Shown: one piece after another, positions 9,301 to 17,394 of the stretch | Layout of the letters: every line of letters starts with the position of its first letter | Numbering within the stretch: the first letter of the stretch is position 1 | Notes under the pieces: generated by a model | Told to the model about the DNA's origin: nothing | The model's input: the letters and a program-made list of their open reading frames with translations, nothing else | Database searches by the model: none | Origin: Dyella sp. EPa41 | Lineage (GTDB): Bacteria > Pseudomonadota > Gammaproteobacteria > Xanthomonadales > Rhodanobacteraceae | Length of the DNA stretch: 47,581 bases | Reading direction: 5' to 3' | Assembly (NCBI RefSeq): GCF_016586165.1 | Contig: NZ_BCPR01000036.1 | Location: 1-47,581, forward strand | Translations under genes and position numbers: made by a program

Positions 9301-12300
9301 GCAGATCAACCTGATCAACACCAATGGCCTGATCCTCACCTTCTGGAACGCGAACGGGCTGGCCAGCGGCACGCAGATGGGCGGTGGCAGCGGTACCTGG
9401 AGCGTTGCCCAGCCCAACTGGACCAATGCCACCGGATCGATCACCTCAGCGCGCAGCCCGGCCGATGCGTTCTCCATCTTCGGCGGCGCGGCGGGCACGG
9501 TGACGGTTGACGATGCGGGCGGCACGCAACCCGTCTCCGCCAAAGGCATGCAGTTCGCGAGTGACGGCTACCACCTCACCGGCGACACGCTCACCTTGGC
9601 AGCGGCGTCGGCCGGTGCCTTCAGCGAGATCCGCGTGGGCGATGGCAGCGGCGCCAGCGCTGGCTGGACGACCACTATCGACAACACCCTGACCGGTGTG
9701 GGCCTCAACAAGACCGGTGCGGGCACTCTGGTGCTCAATGGCGTGAATGCCTATACCCAGGGAACGATGCTGACGGCTGGCACTTTGTCTGTGGGCTCCG
9801 ATGCCTCCCTCGGCGCCAACGGCACCGCGATCGATTTCGAGGGCGGCATGCTTCGTGTCACAGGCACGACCTACACCTCGACCAACCGCGCGATCATCTT
9901 CGGTGCCGCAGGCGGTGGCTTTGATATCGCCGATGCGACCAACACTTTCACGGTGAACGACTCGCTGAGCGGCACCGGCAGCCTGGTCAAGCTGGGCGCC
10001 GGCACGCTGGTCCTGGCCGGTGCCAACAGCTACACGGGCGGCACGACCATCAACGCCGGCACCCTGCGCGGTGACACGGCGAGTCTCCAGGGCAATATCA
10101 CCAACAATGCGTTGCTGCAGTTCGAGCAAACGGTCAACGGCACCTACAGTGGCTCGCTGTCGGGTACCGGTGCGCTCGTGAAGGCAGGTACCGGCACGCT
10201 CGTGTTGACCGGGGCCAATAGCTACACCGGCGGCACCACCATCAGTGCCGGCACGCTCCAGGGCGATACCACCAGCCTGGTGGGCGACATCACCAATAAC
10301 GCAGCGCTGGTCTTCAATCAGTCCACGGATGGCAGCTTCAGTGGCGGCATCTCGGGCAACGGCTCAGTGACCAAGCTGGGTACCGGTACGGTCACGCTCG
10401 CCGGGGCGAACTCCTATACCGGCGGCACCACCATTGCCGCCGGTGCGATTCAGGGCACCACGACCAGCTTGCAGGGCGCCATTACGAACAACGCATCGCT
10501 GATCTTCAACCAGGCCACCGACGGCGTTTTCACCGGCGCCATCTCCGGCAGCGGCTCGCTGACCAAGAGCGGTGCGGGCAATGTCACCCTCAGCGGCGCG
10601 AACACCTACGCGGGCGGTACCACCATCAGCGGCGGCACCCTTCAGGGCGACACCACCAGCCTGCAGGGCGCGATCACTGACAACGCAGCGTTGGTCTTCG
10701 ACCAGGCAGGAGCTGGCACATTCAGTGGCGTGATCTCCGGTTCGGGCTCGGTGACCAAACAGGGTGTCGGGACAGTCATCCTTACCGGCGCCAATGCCTA
10801 TACCGGCGGCACGACCGTCGCTGCCGGCGCGCTCGTGGGATCCACAGTCAGCCTGCAGGGCAACATCGTCGACAACGCCTCCCTGGTGTTCGATCAGGCA
10901 GTCGACGGCACCTATGCCGGCAACCTGTCGGGTGCGGGGTCCCTCACCAAGTCCGGTGCGGGCGTGCTCACCTTGTCGGGGGCCAGCACCTACAGCGGCG
11001 GCACCACGATCACCGCGGGTGCGCTGCGGGGCAACACGTCGAACCTGCAGGGCACGATTGCCGACGGCGCGGCACTCGTCTTTGACCAGGCCACCAACGG
11101 CATCTTCAACGGCACCCTGTCGGGCGGTGGTTCGCTCATGAAGACAGGCGCTGGCAACCTGACCATCAATACGGCGAACACCCTCGCCGGCGCCACCACG
11201 GTTTCCCAGGGTGCACTGATCGTCGGCGATGACAGCCATCCGGCCGCCAGCCTCGCCGGCGCCGTGTCGGTGGCCAGCGGCGCGATGCTTGCCGGCATTG
11301 GTTCGATCGGCAGCCTCGACACCTACGGCGCCGTGAAGCCCGGCAATTCACCGGGCACCCTTTCCGTCACCGGCAACGCGGTGTTCCGTCCCGGATCGAG
11401 CCTGGAAGTCTGGGCCACGCCGGACGGCCAGGTCGGCCGCCTCGCGGTCGCCGGCAATGTGTCGATCCTTGGCGGAAGCGTCCTGACACTCGCACAGGCA
11501 GGCACCTATGCCCCGCTCACCCAGTACACCATCCTGACGGCAGGCAACGGCATCACGGGCAGCTTTGGCGGCGTGACTTCCAATCTGCTCTTCCTGACGC
11601 CGGCACTGGGCTACAGCAGCAACGCCGTGACGCTCTCCCTGCAGCGTAACGACGTGAGCTTCGCGAGCGTGGCGCAGACCCGGTCGCAGTTGGCCACCGC
11701 CGCGGCGCTCGATCGCTTGTCGATGGCCTCGCCGGTCTATGTGGGCATGCTGGGGCTCGATGCCGCGACGGCGCGTCATGCGCTCGACCAGCTCTCCGGC
11801 GAAGTGCACGCGAGCGTGACCACCGCGCTCGCCGATGACAGCCACTACGTTCGCGACGCGATCAACAACCACCTGCTCGGCGCATCCGCCGGCGGCCAGC
11901 AGACGGAGGGCGTAACCAGCGCCGGCACCAGCGTGTGGACGTCGGGCTGGGGCCATTGGGGCAATCACGATGGCGATGGCAACGCGCACTCGATGAGCGC
12001 CAACGGCAGCGGCATCCTGGTCGGAGCCGACCTCCCGGTTGACGCCTTCCGTCTCGGTGGTGTCATCGGCCATGGTCAGGGCAGCCTGAGCGTGGATGAA
12101 GTCACCTCGACCGGCCACACCGATTCCAATTACGCCGGCCTGTACGCGGGATGGGATCTGGGTGCGTGGCGCGTGCGTGGTGGCCTGGCCTATGCGTGGC
12201 AGTCTGTCGACGTGACGAGGCACATCGCTTTTGGCCCCTACACCGGCACAGCGCAGTCGAGCTACGACGCTAATACCGGACAGGCCTACATCGACGCGGG

Positions 12301-12739
12301 TTACACCTTCCACGTCGACGCCAGCACCGTGGAGCCGTACATCAACCTGAGCCAGGTCCATGTCCGGACAGACGCCTTCGCCGAACAGGGCGCGGCCGCG
12401 GCGCTGGCCGTCAATGGCAGCTCGGCCAACCTGAGCACCGGTGTCCTTGGCGTGCGTGGCACGCTCGACCTGGGCCCAGGCGGGCTGCATGCCTATGCCG
12501 GCGCGGGCTGGCAACATGCCTGGGGCGACCGGTTGCCGGAACGCCAGCAGCGGTTTGTGGCCGGCGCCGACACGTTCACGATCTACGGCTTGCCCGTTGC
12601 GGACAACGCCGGCGTGGTGGATCTTGGCCTGCGCTTCCCGATCAGCCAGATGGTGACGGCAGACTTCGGCTACCACGGCCAGTTCGCCAGCGGCGCCAAG
12701 GACCAGGCCGCTCGCCTCACCTTGAACGTCGCCTTCTGA
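6326..12739 (+). CDS. Type Va autotransporter adhesin with ESPR and PATR repeats
   Basis: This 2137-residue surface protein starts MNRTYRLVWNHALRVLQVASELA, the extended signal peptide region typical of large autotransporters, followed by a signal peptide ending near AMA/ACS. The ATG at 6326 is chosen because the ESPR begins there and AGGGGA precedes it. The passenger contains at least twelve passenger-associated beta repeats of the form GSGSLTKSGAGT...YTGGTTINAGTL, expected to build a long beta-helix. Six of these are expanded into perfect-length 64-residue units (DNA 9962-11113). The last 270 or so residues (from TSVWTSGWGHWG) form the outer-membrane beta-barrel ending in Phe. The likely role is adhesion, aggregation or biofilm formation; the passenger shows no enzymatic motif. 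Confidence 0.95.
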   Translation: MNRTYRLVWNHALRVLQVASELAPGLTTGHSVDGTTPRAIRRRLIALACLAACAGSIDSAMAACSPINPTNGAIVTCSGAANPLAPSYASSADNLTVNVFPGGSTGVLLGLGGTAMSLTGNGTTLTNSGAIDPSLLGLLSLLSSGTVIGNPNLGTAIPGSTVQVTNQGIMYGTTGLLGLNLPDLTGMALSVRNGGGGTTTINNSGTIGSSALLGVSLLGSDAPVVAAYGGAQINFTNTGTITGRTAFESSATGNTFINAGTISGSVSMGTNSTNAFTAVTGSDVNAGGSLGLNPLGVLGINLSFAPTGQIDGGAGGNNTLVLQNVAAGPGSGASGTGFASSGTYVNFQNLVVNSGTWTLGGSLVDGSTTLNGGVAQFSSDVNFGNASTITSNGGGIAASSSGVTLSKSILLNAGGLTVTGNNDFTLFGQLSGSGSLTKSGAGTVSLSSLETYTGDTLINGGTLALSGVGALPSNGSVNLQGSGTFDISGASGNRTIGAVTGNFGTAITLGARTLTFGDGTNFGGTISGTGGIITQGGVVTLSGANVYTGGTAIYGGTLAIGGGGNLAGSGAVTLSFAGGTFDISSATANQTIGALSGVAGSQVLLGTNTLALGDASNTTFGGTIDGTGGIVKQGAGTFTLSGTNTYTGGTTVNAGTLALGSGSSFAPTGAVDLAAPGSSLDLSAAGAQTIGSLFGATGSSVMLGANALTLAPSGSSSFGGSIAGIAGVVINGTGTETFTGTNAYTGGTSIQSGTLALGIGGALAGGSALTLASAGTFDISGGGNQTIGTLAGAGGTVRLGANTLSVSGTGGGSFDGVIQGAGGVTNTANALVLNGANIYTGLTTVQGGSLTVGDATHTGGRVAGDVMVASGASLGGFGTVGGSVTVQNGGHLAPGNPTGTLTVGTNLTLSQGSVLDFSFGAPGPNFTTFGTGHNVAVSGNLAINGATLNPVDAGGFGPGLYNLFTYGGTLTETNGGIAPPSGFTIQNLIASKQINLINTNGLILTFWNANGLASGTQMGGGSGTWSVAQPNWTNATGSITSARSPADAFSIFGGAAGTVTVDDAGGTQPVSAKGMQFASDGYHLTGDTLTLAAASAGAFSEIRVGDGSGASAGWTTTIDNTLTGVGLNKTGAGTLVLNGVNAYTQGTMLTAGTLSVGSDASLGANGTAIDFEGGMLRVTGTTYTSTNRAIIFGAAGGGFDIADATNTFTVNDSLSGTGSLVKLGAGTLVLAGANSYTGGTTINAGTLRGDTASLQGNITNNALLQFEQTVNGTYSGSLSGTGALVKAGTGTLVLTGANSYTGGTTISAGTLQGDTTSLVGDITNNAALVFNQSTDGSFSGGISGNGSVTKLGTGTVTLAGANSYTGGTTIAAGAIQGTTTSLQGAITNNASLIFNQATDGVFTGAISGSGSLTKSGAGNVTLSGANTYAGGTTISGGTLQGDTTSLQGAITDNAALVFDQAGAGTFSGVISGSGSVTKQGVGTVILTGANAYTGGTTVAAGALVGSTVSLQGNIVDNASLVFDQAVDGTYAGNLSGAGSLTKSGAGVLTLSGASTYSGGTTITAGALRGNTSNLQGTIADGAALVFDQATNGIFNGTLSGGGSLMKTGAGNLTINTANTLAGATTVSQGALIVGDDSHPAASLAGAVSVASGAMLAGIGSIGSLDTYGAVKPGNSPGTLSVTGNAVFRPGSSLEVWATPDGQVGRLAVAGNVSILGGSVLTLAQAGTYAPLTQYTILTAGNGITGSFGGVTSNLLFLTPALGYSSNAVTLSLQRNDVSFASVAQTRSQLATAAALDRLSMASPVYVGMLGLDAATARHALDQLSGEVHASVTTALADDSHYVRDAINNHLLGASAGGQQTEGVTSAGTSVWTSGWGHWGNHDGDGNAHSMSANGSGILVGADLPVDAFRLGGVIGHGQGSLSVDEVTSTGHTDSNYAGLYAGWDLGAWRVRGGLAYAWQSVDVTRHIAFGPYTGTAQSSYDANTGQAYIDAGYTFHVDASTVEPYINLSQVHVRTDAFAEQGAAAALAVNGSSANLSTGVLGVRGTLDLGPGGLHAYAGAGWQHAWGDRLPERQQRFVAGADTFTIYGLPVADNAGVVDLGLRFPISQMVTADFGYHGQFASGAKDQAARLTLNVAF
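9962..11305 (+). repeat. Six tandem 192-bp repeats plus a diverged seventh in the autotransporter passenger
   Basis: Units begin at 9962, 10154, 10346, 10538, 10730, 10922 and 11114, exactly 192 bp (64 residues) apart. The first six share the pattern SGxGSLxKxGAG, then YTGGTT, then GxTxSLQGxIxxNAxLxFxQ. The seventh starts in register but diverges after about 35 residues, so its right edge is approximate. The exact spacing with moderate sequence divergence points to past tandem duplication. Confidence 0.92.
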
Positions 12740-12764
12740 CCATTCCCGCTCGGAGTGGGTCTGC

Positions 12765-12794
12765 ATCCTCGCCCTGGCTTGCCGGGGCGAGGAT
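12765..12794. terminator. Hairpin downstream of the autotransporter
   Basis: A perfect 10-bp stem, ATCCTCGCCC (12765-12774) with GGGCGAGGAT (12785-12794), closes a 10-nt loop 25 bp after the autotransporter stop. No T-run follows. A weaker ACCGG/CCGGT stem followed directly by T6 lies at 12838-12865 and could also terminate. Confidence 0.5.
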
Positions 12795-13004
12795 CGGCGC
12801 CAACAACGGCCAGTCCGAGAGCCCGGGGGTTCGCGACACCGGCGGCAAGCCAGCTCCGGTTTTTTACGTGGTGCCGCGCGACTTGGCCAAACGCGGCTGG
12901 TGCCAGAAGCCAGGCCAGGACAATGCGGCTGCGGGAGGTGACGGCCTGCCTGTGTGTCGCACGATGCGAGATTTTGCTTCCCCTGGACGCCGCCATTTTC
13001 CGCA

Positions 13005-14159
13005 CTACGGAGAATCGCCGAGCCAGCGCATGAATTCACCCACATGCGGAGCCCATAGATTGGGCTGCGTCATGGTGAAGTGGCCTGGCGAGGTCGCGGT
13101 GCCCGGCTGAACCAAGTAGCGGGCATGGGCGATCTTTGGCGCGGCTTTCTGAAGGATTTGAAGCCTGTCGGGGTTGAACTCGTCGTCGTCAAAATTGAGC
13201 GCGAAGAGCTTCGCCTTGATCTTGGATAGACCCAGCTCCGGGTCGTAGCTAAATGACGACTTGAGTGAATAGAGAATGTCATTTGCGTCGACGTGCTCCG
13301 CCGTGGCGCGGTTGGCGCCCAGGAATTTTTCCGCGGCCATGTCGTTGGGTACCTCATGCTGAAGTGCGGAAACACCATCGATCATCATCCGCAGGATGTT
13401 GTATCCCACCATCCAGCCGCGCGGAGTCTGCGTATAGTTACCTTCCTTCCACTCCGGATCGGAGCGAATCGAGTCGATCACCATGCGCCGCCATAGGAGG
13501 TTGCGGCCAGATACCGGTGTCGGCAAGGAGACCACGGGCATGACGCCGTCAACCATATCGGGATAGGCCTCAGCCCATTGCCAGGCATTCATGCCGCCCA
13601 TGGACATTCCCAGGATGGCATGGAGATGGTCTATGCCAAGCGTCTCCGTCACCAGCTTGTGCTGGAGGTCGACGATGTCGCCGTAATCGTAGTTGGGAAA
13701 GCCGGCCTTTAATCCGTCGCTTGGCTTGCTGGATCGGCCGTGGCCCACGCTATCCGGGAAGATCAAGTAGTAACGATTGGCGTCGAGGGGGCAGCCAGGA
13801 TCGAAGAGCGCCTTCATGAAGGACGGGCTCAGCAATGCCCGGCTGTCTGCGCCGGTCCAGTGCAGGACCAGCACCGCGTTGTCGATGCCACCGCTTTTAT
13901 TTCGGTGCGGTGTGCCCAGGGTCGAATAGTGAATCCTGACCCGCGCCATGGTTTCGCCATTGCGGAACGTGTAGTTGTCGAACCACGCATCCGCTTCCTT
14001 GGCGTCGGGATTTTTCCTCTGGTCCCAGGGAGAGGCCGCCGGGCTTGCCGGCGCGCCGGCATGCGTGGCTGACTGTGCAAGTGCAGGACTCGCGAGCCAT
14101 GTTCCGGACAAGAGACCCAGCAATGCGGTCGCTGCTGCGCCGGTGCGTCGGAGATTCAT
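13005..14159 (-). CDS. Secreted MetX-like alpha/beta hydrolase
   Basis: This 384-residue protein has a Sec signal peptide (MNLRRTGAAATALLGLLSGT, cleavage near ALA/QSA). Its fold matches the homoserine O-acetyltransferase (MetX) family of alpha/beta hydrolases, with core motifs LHWTG (about 99-103), FPDSVGHGRSSKP and the nucleophile elbow GMSMGG with Ser186. The acidic residue is probably in NFDDDEFNP and the His in SPGHFTM. A signal peptide argues against a cytosolic methionine enzyme and suggests a periplasmic esterase or acyltransferase. The ATG at 14159 has an AAGGAA site. The gene for a small membrane protein ends 67 bp upstream on the same strand and may be cotranscribed. The substrate is unknown. 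Confidence 0.85.
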   Translation of the reverse strand: MNLRRTGAAATALLGLLSGTWLASPALAQSATHAGAPASPAASPWDQRKNPDAKEADAWFDNYTFRNGETMARVRIHYSTLGTPHRNKSGGIDNAVLVLHWTGADSRALLSPSFMKALFDPGCPLDANRYYLIFPDSVGHGRSSKPSDGLKAGFPNYDYGDIVDLQHKLVTETLGIDHLHAILGMSMGGMNAWQWAEAYPDMVDGVMPVVSLPTPVSGRNLLWRRMVIDSIRSDPEWKEGNYTQTPRGWMVGYNILRMMIDGVSALQHEVPNDMAAEKFLGANRATAEHVDANDILYSLKSSFSYDPELGLSKIKAKLFALNFDDDEFNPDRLQILQKAAPKIAHARYLVQPGTATSPGHFTMTQPNLWAPHVGEFMRWLGDSP

Positions 14160-14226
14160 GAAAGTTCCTTGCTTGAAGTGTCGTGGGAGCAGGCCGGGCG
14201 TTCCATGGAGTCGAATGCTCTGGCGA

Positions 14227-14853
14227 CTAGACCGAGGCAGAACGCCGCGCCCCTTCGTGCCGACGGACGGCGCTGCGACGCAGCAGGTCAAAGGCCATGA
14301 TGTGGCTTGCACCGGAAATGCCGACGCCGTACAGCGGGATGAGCGCCATCGGCAATGTCTCGATCGCAGACATCCGTGGGTCGTTGCGCAAGAAGAAGGT
14401 GAGACCGGTGCCGACCGCCACCACGAAGTCAGTAAATCCCAAGACATGAAAAGTCAGGTACCGGCCGCGACTCTCGGGGAGCAGCAGGACAGCGAGCGCC
14501 AGGAACCCGGCGATGAGATCGCCCCACCCCGCATTTCGAACAAAAGCCTCTGGCAGAAGGTCGTGTGCTCCATACCAGAAGAAAACCAGCGCAGCCGCAA
14601 TGCGCCAGACATGAAATGCCGTAAGCGACCGCAAGCCCATGGCCTGGATGTACCCGCGAAAGCCGCTGGACAGGGCATACCCAATCACGGGCACCACGAT
14701 GCCGAGGGCGATGATGGCGGCCAAGAACCGTGGGTTGACTGCGGCGTAGGCACCGGTCTCTGCTGCAACGACAACGGCCAACCCCCAAGCGGCCAGCACG
14801 GCCAGCAATATGCGTGTCCCCCGGCGTTTCGAAAGTTCTGCTTCACTGTTCAT
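14227..14853 (-). CDS. Integral membrane protein of unknown function
   Basis: The 208-residue protein has about six hydrophobic segments, including ILLAVLAAWGLAVVVAAE, FLAAIIALGIVVPVIGYAL, IAAALVFFWYGAHDLLP and LIAGFLALAVLLLP, with a basic C-terminus (RRSAVRRHEGARR). No catalytic or transport motif was recognised. Similar small membrane proteins are usually annotated as hypothetical. It lies 67 bp upstream of the secreted MetX-like hydrolase on the same strand, so the two may form an operon. The start at 14853 places a charged N-terminus before the first membrane segment. Confidence 0.8.
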   Translation of the reverse strand: MNSEAELSKRRGTRILLAVLAAWGLAVVVAAETGAYAAVNPRFLAAIIALGIVVPVIGYALSSGFRGYIQAMGLRSLTAFHVWRIAAALVFFWYGAHDLLPEAFVRNAGWGDLIAGFLALAVLLLPESRGRYLTFHVLGFTDFVVAVGTGLTFFLRNDPRMSAIETLPMALIPLYGVGISGASHIMAFDLLRRSAVRRHEGARRSASV

Positions 14854-15094
14854 GTCTTATCTCCATGCAGGAGTGCTTGCGTTGCTATTGGCCTTGCCCA
14901 CCGGGTGTGCCGGGAGGCTGTGGATTCGACGTCGTGATTCCGGCAACCCGACATGGCGCGTAGACGTCGTTTGTTCCATGCCCGGCAGATTGGCTATTCC
15001 ACTGACGAGCCAGTGGCTTGTCGTGCTCCGCTTCCTGCGGTCGGGCCCTTCGATGGAACGCGTTGCGAGCCGGCGCCACCGGGTTGGATCAGTG

Positions 15095-16201
15095 CTAAAG
15101 GGCGCCTTTTCTTCCGTCCTCGCTCAACTTGAGGAGTGGCGCTGACGTGTACATGTTCTGCGGCTGGACCCTTTCCCAAAGGCTACCCATGCCGAGCGCC
15201 CTTCCACGTTGGTCTTCGCGCCTGAGCCACTCTTCAACGGTCCGGATTCGATGGGGGTGGATTTCATCCAGCAGGGCGTAATCCCTCTGGATCATTCCGT
15301 GCTTCCAGATGTTCCAGAAGCCCGTGAAGTTGTCCCGGAAACTCATCGTGCTTTTGTCCGCGGGATCTGCGTTGTATCCGGCGGGAAAGTTGGCGGCCGC
15401 CTTGAGCGGGCCGGCCCAATACGTGTCCAAATCCGTATCGATGTAGCGTGCCGGATGGCCCGTGACCTTTTCGAACGCTTCGGCAAGCTTCCGATAGTCA
15501 ACGTGCTCGATGGCGACTTCGAGGTTCATGCCATTCGCTCGCCGCGGGTTATCGAAAAGCCAGCGCGCGTAATACCCGCAGTCTTCGAGTGCGACGTGAG
15601 GCACGGCACCATCACCCAACGGTACGCGCCAGGTCAGGATTCCATCTTCCACGGAAGGCGTCATCGGCGTCATGGCCGAGATGGCCATCTCCATGTACGG
15701 CCCCGTGGTGAACACCGCCGCTCCCATCCTGTCTCTGTTCGCCAGGTTTTGCGACAGTATCCATTCGCCTATCCGACCCTTGCCGTCGTAGTGACCGGCC
15801 CGGAAGCGCGAGTCGTATCCGGCCTTCTTCAATGCATAGTCAAGATTTCCGTAGACAAAGAATCGGATGCCCTCTTCTATCGCAATCTCGTAGCAGCGAA
15901 TGGCCCAGTAGATTTCGGTCTTCTCGCCCGTGTTGAATCCATCGATATTGATGAAGGCCCCGTCGCAACCGCGAAAGCCCTCTCGCAACACCGCCTCGTC
16001 GGCGAAGCTTCCTTCGAGGATCGACACATTGCCGAGTGCAAGGAGGGCTTTTGCCCGTCGGGACGTTGCGTCGCGGCTGAGCGCGCGCACGGAATATTTC
16101 CTGTCGGCAACGAGGGCGCCCACCACTGGCAAACCCTGGGCGCCTGTCGCACCGATGACAAAGATCTTGGAGATTTCTTGTGGGGACACGATCGTTTCCA
16201 T
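15095..16201 (-). CDS. NmrA-family NAD(P)-binding protein
   Basis: This 368-residue Rossmann protein has the dinucleotide-binding motif IFVIGATGAQG at about residues 12-22 and the NmrA-family layout, an atypical SDR clade including redox-sensing regulators and isoflavone-reductase-like enzymes. The catalytic Tyr/Lys pair of classical SDRs is not evident. The ATG at 16201 (METIVSPQE) fits the usual distance from start to glycine motif; a GTG at 16258 is an alternative adding 19 residues. It is divergent from an HxlR regulator with a strong inverted repeat between them, so it is probably the regulated gene, responding to redox or quinone/aldehyde stress. The substrate is unknown. Confidence 0.87.
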   Translation of the reverse strand: METIVSPQEISKIFVIGATGAQGLPVVGALVADRKYSVRALSRDATSRRAKALLALGNVSILEGSFADEAVLREGFRGCDGAFINIDGFNTGEKTEIYWAIRCYEIAIEEGIRFFVYGNLDYALKKAGYDSRFRAGHYDGKGRIGEWILSQNLANRDRMGAAVFTTGPYMEMAISAMTPMTPSVEDGILTWRVPLGDGAVPHVALEDCGYYARWLFDNPRRANGMNLEVAIEHVDYRKLAEAFEKVTGHPARYIDTDLDTYWAGPLKAAANFPAGYNADPADKSTMSFRDNFTGFWNIWKHGMIQRDYALLDEIHPHRIRTVEEWLRREDQRGRALGMGSLWERVQPQNMYTSAPLLKLSEDGRKGAL

Positions 16202-16533
16202 GGTTTGGATGAGAGCGCCTTGCACGGTCAGCTCGACAGCGTCGCCAAGCCATTCCACGCCCTATGGGCGCCTGACCTGGATGGATCTGTTCACTTGCCA
16301 GCTCGTCCAGCCCGGCCTGAAATGACTAACTCTTATAACAAGAGTTACTGTATCGCAGGCCTTGCCTGAGGGCAAGCATTTGTTTCCCTGGAGGCAAACG
16401 GCCGGCGCGAGCGATGGGCTTCAGCGTGCAGGGGCTCGAAGGTTCATTCCGCCCAGCGGGCATTTGTCGCCGAAAAGGCGAGCTCCTATCATGAGAGTTG
16501 CATCGGGATTTCCCGCCACTTGATGGAAGGATC
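16202..16533. promoter_or_regulatory. NmrA/HxlR divergent promoter region
   Basis: This 332-bp noncoding region carries the promoters of both divergent genes. It holds one full inverted repeat (16327-16347) and a related half-site (16487-16501, TATCATGAGAGTTGC), the latter 32 bp before the HxlR start codon. No other structure was seen. Confidence 0.6.
16327..16347. promoter_or_regulatory. Inverted repeat, candidate HxlR operator
   Basis: TAACTCTT (16327-16334) and AAGAGTTA (16340-16347) are perfect 8-bp arms around ATAAC. It stands out as AT-rich in a GC-rich region and lies 126 bp upstream of the NmrA start. HxlR dimers bind inverted repeats next to divergently transcribed targets, so this is a likely operator. 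Confidence 0.65.
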
Positions 16534-17109
16534 ATGCGTTCCAAGGGTTTTGAGGGAATGGTCTGTTCGATCGCCGGCGTCATGGCCGCCATAGGCGATC
16601 GATGGGGATTACTGATACTGCGCGACCTTGTCCTTGGCCTTAGTCGATACGATGACTTTCGCCAATCCTCAGGCGTGACCAATGCGACGCTTAGTGACCG
16701 ACTGAAACATCTCGAAGCGAACGGCCTCGTCGAGCGGAAGCCCTATCAGACCAATCCAGAGCGATTCGAGTACTTCCTGACCGACAAAGGACGGCAAATT
16801 GCAGCCGTCATACCTGTCCTCGCCCAGATCGGGGATCACTTGGGCGTTTCCGGGGCGTCCGCGCCCCCGATCAAATTCGTCAACCGGGAGACTGGCGCGG
16901 AGGCCGTGTGGGGCTTTATCGACAAGCGCACGGGCAAGCCGCTGAATGCGCGGGACCTCGCGATCAAGGAAGGCCCAGGCGCGGACGCGCTGTCTCGGTG
17001 GCGCCTGTCCCATGCCGCGCATCGTCGTCAGAAGCACGATATCGCCGAGCCGGATGACAAGCCGACGCGGCCAGCCAAACCCAAGGCTCGACACCGCGAT
17101 ACCCGGTAA
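16534..17109 (+). CDS. HxlR-family transcriptional regulator
   Basis: This 191-residue winged-helix protein contains the HxlR/DUF24 signature: Cys11 in GMVCSIAGVMAAIGDRWGLLILRDL, then the recognition region GVTNATLSDRLKHLEANGLVERKPY and the wing RFEYFLTDKG. The conserved N-terminal cysteine is the thiol switch of redox-sensing members such as YodB and HypR. The ATG at 16534 follows GGAAGG; a TTG at 16498 is less likely. The protein is longer than the usual 110-150 residues, with a basic Lys/Arg-rich tail. It is divergent from the NmrA-like gene and probably represses it until oxidants or electrophiles modify Cys11. Confidence 0.92.
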   Translation: MRSKGFEGMVCSIAGVMAAIGDRWGLLILRDLVLGLSRYDDFRQSSGVTNATLSDRLKHLEANGLVERKPYQTNPERFEYFLTDKGRQIAAVIPVLAQIGDHLGVSGASAPPIKFVNRETGAEAVWGFIDKRTGKPLNARDLAIKEGPGADALSRWRLSHAAHRRQKHDIAEPDDKPTRPAKPKARHRDTR

Positions 17110-17394
17110 CGATGGACAAACGTCAGTGGTCATGGCCGCTGGATGTCTTGGGGAACCACACGCTGCAGCGGGCCATCCACATGGATGTGAGTGCGATAGC
17201 TGCGGGTTTTGCGTCAACGGCCCAGCTTTAGGTGCGGGACCGTGCGCTGGCTTTGCCTTGAATACGCCAAGGAAACGGCGTCCTATTTACACGCGGCCGC
17301 TGCTTCAACCTGCGCCCCGACTTCAAGCCCGCGGCCTTGTATCTTTCAGCCGGCCAGGATGGCATCCATCCAGGATGCCGAAGTCACCTGGTCG

